64,000 bases of DNA from Paenibacillus harenae DSM 16969 (GCF_000422465.1 NZ_KE383842.1:1075845-1139844); one strand, 5' to 3'. Positions 41,706-51,239 are shown, counted from the first letter of the stretch. Notes: generated by a model from the sequence alone, not told the origin. Program-made: numbers and translations.

Positions 41706-42209
41706 ATGAATCAGAAGAGTATACTGAAGAATATTCACATTTACGCGTTAATTGCGTTTTATATGTACGGATTATGCAAAGCTATTTTATTTAAATTCAG
41801 CTCGGTCGACTTCACCTTTCTCGGGCAGCAGTTTCAACAAAGTCTCGATCATCCCGCCGATGTCGTCAGTCGAATACAAGGAGGCAACCTGATTCCTTTT
41901 TATGAAATAACCAGAACCATGCAGAAGGCAACGAATCATAGCTTATTCAACCTGATTGGAAATGTTGTAATTTTCATACCGTTCGGTTTTTTTCGTGGTT
42001 TAATGTCAAAAAATAAAAAGTTATCCGGAATGAGCGTTATTGTGTATTCATTCGGATTAAGCCTGATCTTGGAAAGCGCCCAGGCTATATTCGCGATCGG
42101 ACGCTTCGACGTCGATGACCTGATCCTTAATTCCGGCGGCGGCTTGCTTGGTTTCATTATATTCTTATTATGTGCTTCATTTATGACAGCACCGTCGAAA
42201 GTTAACTAA
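41706..42209 (+). CDS. VanZ-family membrane protein
   Basis: 167 residues with four hydrophobic helices. VanZ pattern: NLIPFYEI in the first loop, LFNLIGNVVIFIPFGFF, then FDVDDLILNSGGGLLGF. VanZ proteins give low-level teicoplanin resistance in some hosts; most chromosomal copies have no known role. ATG chosen with AGGAG 10 nt upstream; a GTG two codons earlier is possible. It is 13 bp before the response-regulator gene, so probably co-transcribed. Confidence 0.85.
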   Translation: MNQKSILKNIHIYALIAFYMYGLCKAILFKFSSVDFTFLGQQFQQSLDHPADVVSRIQGGNLIPFYEITRTMQKATNHSLFNLIGNVVIFIPFGFFRGLMSKNKKLSGMSVIVYSFGLSLILESAQAIFAIGRFDVDDLILNSGGGLLGFIIFLLCASFMTAPSKVN

Positions 42210-42222
42210 ACTAGGAGGGAAT

Positions 42223-42921
42223 ATGAGGACAATTACGATTCTGATCGCAGACGATGAGCCGGAAATTGCCGATTTGGTCGAGCTTCATTTGGCCAAAGAA
42301 GGCTATCGCTGCATGAAAGTATATGACGGACAGGAAGCTGTAGCCGCGGTGAAGAAGAATACCGTTGATTTAGTTATCTTAGATATTATGATGCCGAAGC
42401 TGAACGGGTATGAAGTGACTCATTACATTCGGGACGGGCAGCATATGCCGATTATTTTTTTGAGCGCCAGAGCGTCCGACCTGGACAAGATTGAAGGACT
42501 GATAAGAGGGGCAGACGATTATGTCACTAAACCGTTCAATCCGATGGAATTGGTTGCCCGCGTGAATGCTCAGCTAAGGCGTTCGTTGCAGTTCAATCAG
42601 CCGGCGCAAGCGAGCAAGCCTGCTCTGGAAGCGGGCGGACTGGTCATTTATCCCGAAGACCGCACCGCCTTTCTCTACGGCGAGCCGCTTGAGCTAACGC
42701 CCAAGGAATTTGATATTTTATGTTTGCTGGTCCGCTCCCCCAAGCGGGTATACAGCTCGGAAAATATTTTTGAGCAGGTGTGGAGCGAGGCTTATTACGA
42801 AGGCTCCGGCAATACGGTTATGGTCCATATCCGTACCTTGCGGAGAAAGCTTGGCGACGATAAGAATAAAAACAAACTGATCAAGACCGTATGGGGAGTG
42901 GGATATTCCTTCCATGGATAA
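42223..42921 (+). CDS. OmpR/VanR-type response regulator
   Basis: 232 residues. Receiver domain with acidic pocket ADDEPE, phospho-acceptor Asp in DLVILDIMMPK and Lys in DYVTKPF. C-terminal winged helix with LELTPKEFDILCLLV and VMVHIRTLRRKLG. Works with the kinase encoded immediately downstream (8-bp overlap). VanR-like by arrangement with VanZ and VanS-like neighbours. Direct targets are unknown. AGGAGGGAA precedes the ATG. Confidence 0.92.
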   Translation: MRTITILIADDEPEIADLVELHLAKEGYRCMKVYDGQEAVAAVKKNTVDLVILDIMMPKLNGYEVTHYIRDGQHMPIIFLSARASDLDKIEGLIRGADDYVTKPFNPMELVARVNAQLRRSLQFNQPAQASKPALEAGGLVIYPEDRTAFLYGEPLELTPKEFDILCLLVRSPKRVYSSENIFEQVWSEAYYEGSGNTVMVHIRTLRRKLGDDKNKNKLIKTVWGVGYSFHG

Positions 42922-44026
42922 AATGATTCGAAGCTTCCGGTTTAAAATGGTTCTTCTGTTTGGTTTGAGCATGCTGTTCTCCGGTACGGTTACCTATTCG
43001 CTCTATAAAGCGCTTCAAATGTATTACCATACAATGAAGGTTGAAGACCCATTGACGAAAGTACGCTACTTTATGAGAGAAAATGGGGATATCAACTTTT
43101 TTTTGATTATTTTCATTCCGCTTTCCATCTTGTTTTTCTTTCTGCTTACCAAACGTTATGTTGCTTATTTCAATGAAATTTCCAGAGGGATTAATCAGCT
43201 TGCCAAAGGTGAGTTTCACCACCTCGTGAAGATCCGCTCCAGGGATGAATTCGAGGATATTGCCAGAGACATCAACATGGCAAGCGAGAAGCTTCAGCAG
43301 GCGGTGGAGAGAGGGGATTTCGCAGAGAACAGCAAGGATCAGCTGGTCCTCAACCTGGCGCATGATTTACGCACCCCGCTCACTTCGGTATTAGGTTATT
43401 TGGATTTTATTCTTCAGGATGAACAATTGACGGCCGAACAGACGAAACACTACGCAGGCATCGCTTACACGAAATCGCAAAGGCTGGAGAAGCTCATAGA
43501 CGAATTATTCGAAATCACGCGAATGAACTATGGAAAGCTGACGATCGCGGAGAAACAACCCATCTATATGAACGAGCTGCTCATCCAATTAAACGAGGAG
43601 CTTTATCCGGTTTTTGAGAAAAACCAATTAACGACCCGTGTGGATATAGCTCCGCATTTGATGACTTGGGGGGATGGAGACCTGTTGGCGCGCGTATTTG
43701 AGAATCTGATGACGAATGCTGCGCGTTATGGCAAAGACGGCCGGTATGTCGATATCTGCGGTTACATGGAGTCAGATGATGTGGTCGTTCAAATCGTCAA
43801 TTACGGGGATGCCATTCCCCCGGAGGAGCTGCCGCATCTCTTTGAGATGTTCTACACCGGTGACAGGTCGCGCACGCATCGCGAGGGCAGTACCGGTCTT
43901 GGTTTGTTTATCGCCAAAAATATAGTGGCTCAGCATGAAGGCGTTATTACGGCACAAAGCGATGTCATCCGTACGCTCTTCGAAGTCCGTTTGCCGACGC
44001 AAAACACGGCAGGGGTCTCGGCATGA
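42914..44026 (+). CDS. VanS-like sensor histidine kinase
   Basis: 370 residues. Two transmembrane helices (about 13-32 and 64-82) flank a short extracellular loop of about 30 residues, then a HAMP linker (ISRGINQLAKGEFHHLVKI), dimerisation/phosphoacceptor domain (NLAHDLRTPLTSVLGY, His), and ATPase domain with N-box ENLMTNAARY and G-box GSTGLGLFIAKN. The small sensor loop, as in VanS, suggests sensing in or at the membrane. No vanH, vanA or vanX genes lie nearby, so vancomycin resistance is not implied. Confidence 0.92.
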   Translation: MDKMIRSFRFKMVLLFGLSMLFSGTVTYSLYKALQMYYHTMKVEDPLTKVRYFMRENGDINFFLIIFIPLSILFFFLLTKRYVAYFNEISRGINQLAKGEFHHLVKIRSRDEFEDIARDINMASEKLQQAVERGDFAENSKDQLVLNLAHDLRTPLTSVLGYLDFILQDEQLTAEQTKHYAGIAYTKSQRLEKLIDELFEITRMNYGKLTIAEKQPIYMNELLIQLNEELYPVFEKNQLTTRVDIAPHLMTWGDGDLLARVFENLMTNAARYGKDGRYVDICGYMESDDVVVQIVNYGDAIPPEELPHLFEMFYTGDRSRTHREGSTGLGLFIAKNIVAQHEGVITAQSDVIRTLFEVRLPTQNTAGVSA

Positions 44027-44180
44027 GAATGCAGTCCTGCTTCCTCAAAAGCTTCGGGACAGCCGGCTTTTAGCTGAAAATCACAGTTTCCGGCAGAAAG
44101 TTTTATACGCGTAAAGCGGATTGAATTGATCGACCATACCGCTTATGATAGAGGCAAATGAAAGATTAAGGGGACATAGG

Positions 44181-46148
44181 ATGAAGAAGAGTGACTCCGC
44201 GTCTAAGATAAAAGAGCCGGCAGCGGCGCAAGCCAGGCAGCGTGTAACTACCCAATCGAATCTTACTCGTTCGCAGGAAGGGATCATCACGCTGCAACGT
44301 ACGGCAGGCAACCAAGCGGTCGCACAGCTGATGAAGGTAGCCGGCCCTGCCCAAACTCCGATCCAGCGGGTGGATAGTCTGATGTCTATGGGAGCGGTTA
44401 GTCTCGATTTAGCCAAGGGCGATGCTGCCAGAGCGGATATTGTGCGCAAGATGATAGAGAGATACGGGCTGTCTAAAGTAAGGATTGTCGTATTGGAACT
44501 GGAAGGAGCATTCGCCAGCGAGGATCGGGCCGAGATGACCATGCAGTTCCTCGAACAGCCCGGAACCAGCCTAGGGCTTGCAGCCATCGCCGACCGGAAG
44601 GCGGGAGCGCAGAATGAAGGATACCTGAAATTGCTCAAGCTGCTGTTAAACGCTCAGGCGGAAGCGGGCTCCATTGCTTTGTCCGCTGCCCAGTTCGATG
44701 TTATTTGCTCCCATGCGGATGAGATCGGCGAGAACAAGAGTCATTTAAAGGTTGTGGTCTCCACCGTTGCGAAATCGGATCATTTGGATGACGCGCGGAA
44801 GAAGCTGGATCAGATCAAGAAGTTCAACTTCAATGAGAAGCTGGAACAGCGTGTGGATACAGCGGTGAAGAAGGTTGCGGATTCGGATTTGCAGGACACA
44901 CTGTATGCTATCCAGTCGGATGAAACGAAACAAAAAAATCAAACCTTTGACGATCAGAAGGAGGCTGCTTCCCAAGTCCCTAAAATAAAGAAAGAAAAAT
45001 CCGAGTTCAAGAAAAATAAGATGCTGGAGGAAGAGCAGAAAAAAAGAGCAAAACCGAAGCAGGACGAGATTTCGCTGGCAGCGGAGAAGCTGCGTGAAGA
45101 AGCAAAGGGACCGAGCTACCAGCAGGTCTACGGGGAACTGAAAGATAAATATGCGGCCTATTATCAAGCGGTCAGCTTCCACCCCCATGCCGAATCGGTA
45201 TTGACGATGGCTTCCAATTCGTTCAACCAGGCCGTTAAGGTAATGGAAATTGTAATGCTGGGCAGCGAAGGGGAAGCGCTGGTTATGAAATCGAGTCAGC
45301 CGATCGATAAACTTATAGATTTGAGGGATACCTTCACGCCAGGGCAGATCGGCCATCTTCTGCAATTGCTCAATATAACCGGGCTAACGCCTTTTATGAC
45401 CTATAAGAGCTACATGACGTTTCTCCATACGCTTTTCGTTCAGGTTCCCGGCGCCAGACTGCTGGAGCTTGCCAAGTGCATCGGAAAGTTTCATGCTTAC
45501 TGCACGAACCAGGCGGCTGTCGGTCATTTTGTTGCACTCGTTCAAGGCTATACGGTTGACCAGATCGTAAAACTGCTGGATGCGGCTCCCCCTTGCAGAA
45601 TTCCCGACGTGAACAAGATGAATTTGCTGGTTACGCTATCCGTTAAAGCGAATACGGCGGATGATCTGCTTGCCGCTTTGAAGCTGTGCGAAAAGGCGGA
45701 GTGGGATGCGGCGCGGATCCTTCAGGAGCAAATTTCATGGCCAAACGGCGCGAACGCGGCAGCGCTGGAGCTTGCCATCCAAAGCCAAATGTTGACGAAT
45801 GTCAATAAAAACAATCAATTTGCGAAGTGGATCAACATGCTGGCCGTTCTCCTGGAGAAGAACTATCACACAATTAGCTATGGCAATGTTACCACCCTGA
45901 GCGGTAAGCTTTATACGAAGGAGCTCGTATGCACCGTGAACGGGAACGGCATGAATGCTGCTACTTTCGTGGTGCATGGGCATCCTGGAGCAGGGAAGGC
46001 CCAGGTAGGTTCTCCGAACGCCTCGGATATTCATCTGAAGCCAGAGGGCGGCTACAATGTTCTAACCCGGCTGAAGCGCGAGCAGATTCCGGCTTATATC
46101 TGGAACGATATCGGCGAAGCGCGAAGAAAGGAACTCACGAAGGATTAG
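44181..46148 (+). CDS. Large LQRTAGN-motif protein, possible eCIS/toxin-type protein
   Basis: 655 residues from the ATG at 44181 (an in-frame ATG at 44145 lies upstream). The N-terminus is Ala/Gln-rich and disordered-looking, then LQRTAGNQAV at about 38-47, the short motif found before DUF4157 in proteins linked to extracellular contractile injection systems and polymorphic toxins. The DUF4157 HExxH region itself is absent. The middle (about 200-320) is highly charged and coiled-coil-like; the rest is helical until a small C-terminal beta domain (CTVNGNGMNAATFVVHGHPGAGK). No signal peptide, no baseplate or immunity gene beside it. Effector or toxin role is only inferred from the motif. Confidence 0.6.
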   Translation: MKKSDSASKIKEPAAAQARQRVTTQSNLTRSQEGIITLQRTAGNQAVAQLMKVAGPAQTPIQRVDSLMSMGAVSLDLAKGDAARADIVRKMIERYGLSKVRIVVLELEGAFASEDRAEMTMQFLEQPGTSLGLAAIADRKAGAQNEGYLKLLKLLLNAQAEAGSIALSAAQFDVICSHADEIGENKSHLKVVVSTVAKSDHLDDARKKLDQIKKFNFNEKLEQRVDTAVKKVADSDLQDTLYAIQSDETKQKNQTFDDQKEAASQVPKIKKEKSEFKKNKMLEEEQKKRAKPKQDEISLAAEKLREEAKGPSYQQVYGELKDKYAAYYQAVSFHPHAESVLTMASNSFNQAVKVMEIVMLGSEGEALVMKSSQPIDKLIDLRDTFTPGQIGHLLQLLNITGLTPFMTYKSYMTFLHTLFVQVPGARLLELAKCIGKFHAYCTNQAAVGHFVALVQGYTVDQIVKLLDAAPPCRIPDVNKMNLLVTLSVKANTADDLLAALKLCEKAEWDAARILQEQISWPNGANAAALELAIQSQMLTNVNKNNQFAKWINMLAVLLEKNYHTISYGNVTTLSGKLYTKELVCTVNGNGMNAATFVVHGHPGAGKAQVGSPNASDIHLKPEGGYNVLTRLKREQIPAYIWNDIGEARRKELTKD

Positions 46149-46163
46149 ATCCATTCAAAGTAG

Positions 46164-46189
46164 GAAGGCTGCCGGCGGCAGCCTTCTTT
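46164..46189 (+). terminator. Terminator after the LQRTAGN-motif gene
   Basis: GAAGGCTGCC / GGCAGCCTTC, a perfect 10-bp stem, then TTTG. Confidence 0.8.
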
Positions 46190-46276
46190 GTTTGCAGGAG
46201 CGTTCGGAGGTCTGAAGACGACATGGAACTTTAATCCTTTGCAGTTCGTCATATGGTATAAAGGAGAGGAAATGCA

Positions 46277-46333
46277 GTGAGAGGATTAGCATTCATGATG
46301 CTGGCGGTTGTTTTCGTGCTATCAGACTGTTAA
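46277..46333 (+). CDS. 18-residue lipoprotein-signal-like micro-ORF
   Basis: GTG start with AAGGAGAGG seven nt upstream. The product MRGLAFMMLAVVFVLSDC is a hydrophobic helix ending exactly at a lipobox-like VLSDC before TAA. Either the first codons of a truncated lipoprotein gene or a minimal membrane peptide. A terminator follows 30 bp later, so the unit looks complete. Confidence 0.4.
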   Translation: MRGLAFMMLAVVFVLSDC

Positions 46334-46363
46334 CGGGAAAATAAAGATAATCGACTTTGCAGA

Positions 46364-46400
46364 AAACAAGCCGGAGGCATGAGCTCCAGCTTGTTTTTTT
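46364..46400 (+). terminator. Terminator after the micro-ORF
   Basis: AAACAAGC / GCTTGTTT with inner GGAG / CTCC, then TTTT. Confidence 0.8.
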
Positions 46401-46664
46401 GTGGGCTGCGTAAGGTTCATTTAACGCAGGAGGACGCGGGAATCGCTTTCATTTGGTCATGTACAAATACGCCAGCGCATGAACCATTCTGGTTTTTATT
46501 GCCATGGAAACGCCATTTGAAGCGGTGCAAGGAACATCCCGTTTTTGTGCATGAAGTAGAGGATTGAACCATTGAATGAGGAACCCTGGCTGAGTAAGAT
46601 AACGTTACACGCAGACAAGGGAGGGATTATGACCAAGGTGACGAAAGAACCGCATCCGCAGAAT
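46401..46664. other. Pectate lyase upstream region
   Basis: No gene supported. A 27-codon frame begins at ATG 46629 behind AAGGGAGGG and ends at 46712, overlapping the first in-frame ATG of the lyase as ATGA. It could be a leader peptide but has no recognised similarity. The open frame 46379-46567 looks random. Confidence 0.3.
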
Positions 46665-46678
46665 TGTAAGCACTTACA
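46665..46678. promoter_or_regulatory. cre-like/LacI-type operator upstream of the pectate lyase
   Basis: TGTAAGCACTTACA, one base from the symmetric TGTAAGCGCTTACA type of CcpA/LacI-family sites, 52 bp before the lyase start codon. Suggests carbon repression or substrate control. Confidence 0.5.
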
Positions 46679-46729
46679 AACGCTTGCGGGCATAAAGCGA
46701 AGGAGTTTATGAAAAAGAGGAGGTACGAC

Positions 46730-49700
46730 ATGAAGAAAAGGTTCGCGCTCATTTTATGTTTTGTGCTTGGTTTATCTGTATTCCAAATGCCGATTCCTGC
46801 CGCGCATGCGAGTTATGATGCGCTGCCGGCGTTTCCGGGGGCGGAAGGTTTCGGTTATGCCGCCTCAGGCGGCCGGGGAGGCGAAGTATACCGTGTGACC
46901 AGCTATGAGCTCACCGGTCCCGGAACCTTCCATGATGCGCTCATAACGGCAGGGTCGACGCCGCGAACGATCGTATTTGATATTTCGGGTGAAATCACGA
47001 TTCCCAAGATCGTGGTGAAGGGCAAGTCCAAGATCACCATTGCGGGCCAGACCGCGCCAGGTGACGGAGTGACGATCCGGGGCAACAATATCCGATTTAT
47101 CAATAGCAGCGACATCGTCATTCGTTATTTGCGCTTCCGTATGGGCGTGCAGAACTTTAATGACGACACGATGTATTTCGAAGATTGCCAGAATGTGATC
47201 ATTGACCACTCCTCCTTCTCATGGGGGACCGACGAAGTGTTATCGATCAAGAGCAAAGACTACGACCATCCTGAGTCTAAAAATATTACGGTGCAGTGGT
47301 CGGTTATTTCAGAGGGGCTGCTTACCCACTCCATGGGCGGTCTAATCGAAATGAATACGATCACCATGCATCATAACCTGTACGCCCATAACAATGACCG
47401 CAATCCGAAAACCAAAGGCCAAATTGATTTCGTCAACAACATCGTCTATAACTGGGGCGGATATCCCTACGTGGCCGGCGGCGAATCGGGCACCAAAGGC
47501 TACGGAAACGTCGTCGGCAATTATTTCGTCGCGGGCTTGAACTCGGCAAGTCCCGAGTACGCGGTCGTTCGCGGTAACGAGAACTATAGCCTATATCTTG
47601 CGAACAACCGCATCGACGGCAACAAAAACGGCATTCTCGACGGAACGGATACGGGAACCGAAATGATGGAGGCAGAAAGACCGAGCCTTTTGGTTCCGGA
47701 ACGTTTCGAATACCCGCCTGTTCATACGCATGAACCGGAGACCGCCTACGAGCATGTTCTGGATTACGCCGGCGCGTCGCTCCTTCGGGATAAGGTGGAT
47801 CAGCGCGTGATCGATAGCGTGCGTAATCAAACCGGCGTCATCATCGGTCATGAGAACGACGTCGGCGGATTTCCGCAGCTGAAGCAAGAAAAGGGGCCGC
47901 TTGATACGGACCTCGACGGGATGCCCGACGCATGGGAGACGGCGAGAGAATTGAACCCGGACAACCCGGAAGACCGAAACGGCGATCGAAACGGAGACGG
48001 TTACACGAATCTCGAGGAATACTTGAATGAGCTCGCGGAGCCGGGCTTTCCCTCGAATTATCCAACTACTCCTCCGGCATGGACGGGATCGCCGTTTATC
48101 CCGCCGGTCGTACCGACGCCGGAGCCTGAATTCGAGCCGGTGCCCAGTATGGACGGAGAGGCCGTCAGGAATGTTGTTATCAATGATGACAGCGGCAGCG
48201 GAAGCGTCAATGCGGCAAACTGGTCGGCACAAAAGAATCTCCAGCCGGGGGACTTCGTGGCAGGAGACCGTATGACCGGAAGCAAAGCGTATACCTTCGT
48301 TTCAATCCCGGATGAAATGAAGGGTCTGGAATGGATTCGCTCAGCGGTGAGCTCCAGAAGCGCTACCAGTCCGGATTTGCTCTCTTTCTACTTGGCAGCC
48401 GACGCAGACGTGTATGTCGCCCACGATTCGAGGATAACGGAGCTGCCTCAGTGGCTGGCATCCTCCTACGAGGATACGGGGCTGATCATCGCCGATAACC
48501 AACCGGTGGAGTTCAAACTTTATAAGAAACATTATTCCGCGGGCTCGCATGTTGTCATGGGGGCCAATAACAGCACCTCTAAAATGAATTATTTTGTCAT
48601 CCTGAAACCGACAAGTCGGGAAACGGCCCCTCCTGCGGAAGCCGCATCGGGATTGACGGGGCAGCTCGCGGACGGTCCTGCGGTATCGCTTAACTGGGCG
48701 CCCGTAAGCGGGGTGGATGCTTATCTCATCTACCGTTCAACGTCATTGGATCCCTATTTTAAAGTGATAGGAAGCGCAGACAGCACGACGTATACGGATT
48801 CTGCCGCCGTCATGGGCGTTACCTATCAGTACAAAATATCCGCAGTGAATGCGGGAGGCGAATCCCCGCACTCCGGTCCAGTGGAAGTTCTGGCCTATGA
48901 TCCATCGAAACCGGTACTATCGGCACCGATCGGATTGCAGGTCACTGCGGCAAAAAGCATTTCCGTCACGCTGGCATGGACGCCTGCCGACGACGCCGTC
49001 AGCTATGGGATCTATAGGTCTGCTGCCGCCGATGGGCCTTATGCAAAGATAGGCAGTACATCTTCCGCATCCTATACGGATAAGGATGTGGAGCCTTCGA
49101 TGACGTATCACTATTATGTGACCGCAACGTCGGTCGGCGGGGAATCCGCATCGTCCGGCAGCGTCGGCGCGACGACGAAACCGCCGGTGCCGATCCCGCA
49201 TGTGCCTGCAGGCTTGTCCGCAGGAACGGTTGCGACAAATGTTTTCGAAATCGAGTGGAATCCGGTTGACCATGCAGAAAGCTATCATATTTACAGAAAA
49301 GGGAATGGCGATAATGATTATACCCGGATCGGAAGCACAACTGTACCTCGCTACTCTGACGATAGCGTAGGGGCAGACCGTACCGGGTACAGCTATAAAG
49401 TAACGGCTGAGAACGAGATGGGCGAGTCCGCTCCTTCCGAAGCGATTGACATTGCCATGCCGTTACCGGCAATCCCTACGAATCTTTTTGCCGGATTGGT
49501 TGGGGAATCGTTCGTCGGACTCGTCTGGACCTCCCATGGCGGAGCCACCCGATACCAAGTTTACAGGGAATCCGCTGGCGAACCGGTCCAATTTGTTGGG
49601 TACGCGAAGGTCGATACCTACTACGACCGCACAGTAGAACCGGGAGTGGAATACACCTACTATATCAAAGCCCTAAATGCCAGCGGAGAATCGGAACCGT

Positions 49701-50494
49701 CCAATTCCATCTCGGTCCGAACGCTCGATTCACCTAAGGACGTAACGCCTCCCGTTACGAAGACCGATGCCGAGCCAGGCTGGCATAATACGGCTCAAGT
49801 TATTAACCTGAGCGCAAATGACGCGGAAGGCTCGATGACAACGACCTATTACAGCGTTAATGATGCTCCTTTCAAAGCGGGCAATCAGGCGATTCTCAGC
49901 GAGGAAGGCGTTCATACGCTCCGGTATTACAGTATAGATGCGGTTGGGAACAAGGAAGCGGTCCAATCAACAACGATAAGCATCGACTTCACCGGGCCGG
50001 CAATTTCACCCTCCATAACGGAAAAGGTATACCGCCCGGACGCCGTGAGCTTCCCGTTCGCAGCAACGGATACGTTAAGCGGCATAGACCAAGTGGATGC
50101 GACGCTGGACGGCGAGGAGGTAAGCTTACCCGTAACGGCGGAGCCTTACGCCTTATCGATCGGCGAGCATACGATTGTCATTACGGCAGCGGATCATGCA
50201 GGCAACGTCTCGGTTCAGCAATACGTATTTGAAGTTATTATGGATCGCGGCTACCTGGATGAAGCATTGAGAGGGGCGTATGACCAGGGTAAAATCTCGA
50301 ATCAAGGCATATTGAACAGCTTGCTTGCGAAGGTAACCCTGATTCAGAATGAAACCGACGCAACAAAAATCGTTAGCGCATTGCATGCTCTAGAGAACGA
50401 AATGTCCGCACAGGCAGGCAAACAGTTGGATTCCGACTTCGCGCTAAATCTTCTGGCGGATCTCGTGTATCTGAAAGAGCAAGCAAGCCAATAA
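46730..50494 (+). CDS. Secreted multidomain pectate lyase with FN3 repeats and FIMAH-like tail
   Basis: About 1254 residues. Signal peptide (about 1-28, ending PAAHA). A right-handed beta-helix pectate-lyase domain follows (about 30-400; FPGAEGFGYAASGGRGGEVY, then DHSSFSWGTDEVLS and HHNLYAHNNDRNPK). A Ca-binding-type DTDLDGMPDAWE...DRNGDGYTNLEEY segment lies near 390-435. Then come a beta domain, about four fibronectin-III repeats (roughly 645-1015), an OmpL47-like domain (WHNTAQVINLSANDAEGSMT), and a helical FIMAH-like tail over the last 80 residues. It should cut pectin outside the cell, with the repeats spacing or binding cell wall polysaccharide. ATG chosen for AGAGGAGG upstream; an earlier ATG at 46709 lacks one. 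Confidence 0.88.
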   Translation: MKKRFALILCFVLGLSVFQMPIPAAHASYDALPAFPGAEGFGYAASGGRGGEVYRVTSYELTGPGTFHDALITAGSTPRTIVFDISGEITIPKIVVKGKSKITIAGQTAPGDGVTIRGNNIRFINSSDIVIRYLRFRMGVQNFNDDTMYFEDCQNVIIDHSSFSWGTDEVLSIKSKDYDHPESKNITVQWSVISEGLLTHSMGGLIEMNTITMHHNLYAHNNDRNPKTKGQIDFVNNIVYNWGGYPYVAGGESGTKGYGNVVGNYFVAGLNSASPEYAVVRGNENYSLYLANNRIDGNKNGILDGTDTGTEMMEAERPSLLVPERFEYPPVHTHEPETAYEHVLDYAGASLLRDKVDQRVIDSVRNQTGVIIGHENDVGGFPQLKQEKGPLDTDLDGMPDAWETARELNPDNPEDRNGDRNGDGYTNLEEYLNELAEPGFPSNYPTTPPAWTGSPFIPPVVPTPEPEFEPVPSMDGEAVRNVVINDDSGSGSVNAANWSAQKNLQPGDFVAGDRMTGSKAYTFVSIPDEMKGLEWIRSAVSSRSATSPDLLSFYLAADADVYVAHDSRITELPQWLASSYEDTGLIIADNQPVEFKLYKKHYSAGSHVVMGANNSTSKMNYFVILKPTSRETAPPAEAASGLTGQLADGPAVSLNWAPVSGVDAYLIYRSTSLDPYFKVIGSADSTTYTDSAAVMGVTYQYKISAVNAGGESPHSGPVEVLAYDPSKPVLSAPIGLQVTAAKSISVTLAWTPADDAVSYGIYRSAAADGPYAKIGSTSSASYTDKDVEPSMTYHYYVTATSVGGESASSGSVGATTKPPVPIPHVPAGLSAGTVATNVFEIEWNPVDHAESYHIYRKGNGDNDYTRIGSTTVPRYSDDSVGADRTGYSYKVTAENEMGESAPSEAIDIAMPLPAIPTNLFAGLVGESFVGLVWTSHGGATRYQVYRESAGEPVQFVGYAKVDTYYDRTVEPGVEYTYYIKALNASGESEPSNSISVRTLDSPKDVTPPVTKTDAEPGWHNTAQVINLSANDAEGSMTTTYYSVNDAPFKAGNQAILSEEGVHTLRYYSIDAVGNKEAVQSTTISIDFTGPAISPSITEKVYRPDAVSFPFAATDTLSGIDQVDATLDGEEVSLPVTAEPYALSIGEHTIVITAADHAGNVSVQQYVFEVIMDRGYLDEALRGAYDQGKISNQGILNSLLAKVTLIQNETDATKIVSALHALENEMSAQAGKQLDSDFALNLLADLVYLKEQASQ

Positions 50495-50501
50495 CGGTTT
50501 A

Positions 50502-50560
50502 AAACGAATCCGAAAGCGGCTGTTCCCCATTGCATGAAATGGGAAACAGCCGCTTCGTTT
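50502..50560. terminator. Bidirectional terminator after the pectate lyase
   Basis: AAGCGGCTGTT / AACAGCCGCTT with inner CCCATT / AATGGG and outer AAACGAA / TTCGTTT. Confidence 0.88.
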
Positions 50561-50593
50561 GTTCAATAAATAGGAAATGTACCCATCCCTGTC

Positions 50594-51220
50594 CTATCTC
50601 AGTACTTTAATAAGGGCACCTAGTTCTTCATGTCCATAACCGGCATTCAAGGCCTTCTTAAAAAGCCCATGGGCAAACATCGGAAATTCCTTGTTAATGC
50701 CGGCTTCACGAGCTTGTTCCATGAGGAGATCCACTGTCGTCATACACATATTTACGGAACTCTGCGGATTATCGTAAGTTTCGGATTGAATCACTTCACT
50801 CTCATATTTGATCACATCACCGACAACCTGCGAGACATGAGAGATCATCGACCCGAAAGCATCCACGCGTAGGCCATCGGATTCAAGGATGCGTGCCGCA
50901 TGAAAAAATCCGATATACGATCCAAATAAGTATGAAAGAAACGCCAATTCCGTCGAAGATGCTGCACTAACCTGTTCACCTAGATAAGGTGAGTTTCCGG
51001 CCAGATATTTAAGAAACGGTTCACTTTGTTGAAAAGCGGTTAGGGAACCTGATGTGAAGATGGTAGCTGCCGGGTTACCTATCTGGGTTGGTGATGCCGC
51101 TATTGCGCCGTCGAGATACTCCGCATTGTGTGTGCGAGCCCATGCTTCATTGTCGCGTGCTTGCTGGGGGCTCCCAGTGGTCAACTGGATAAGAACACGA
51201 CCGGAAAGGGCAAGTTTAAC
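50594..51220 (-). pseudogene. N-terminally truncated imine-reductase-like oxidoreductase
   Basis: Reads as the C-terminal two thirds of a 6-phosphogluconate-dehydrogenase-type NADP oxidoreductase close to imine reductases: LSGRVLIQLTTGSPQQARD (end of the Rossmann domain), LDGAIAASPTQIG, a long helical domain (FLSYLFGSYIGFFHAARIL) and GYGHEELGALIKVLR at the end. The frame stops at a TAG at 51221-51223, and the GxGxMG cofactor motif is absent. Without it the product cannot bind NADP in the usual way. A TTG at 51184 could start a short protein but has no good binding site. Confidence 0.7.
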
Positions 51221-51239
51221 CTAAAAGGAGGAGCTGTTC

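Noticed and set aside
41706-44026. Glycopeptide resistance cluster
   Set aside because: Only VanZ/VanR/VanS-like genes are present; the ligase and dipeptidase genes that confer resistance are absent.
46379-46567. 62-codon plus-strand frame upstream of the pectate lyase
   Set aside because: Begins within a terminator stem and has no binding site; composition looks random.
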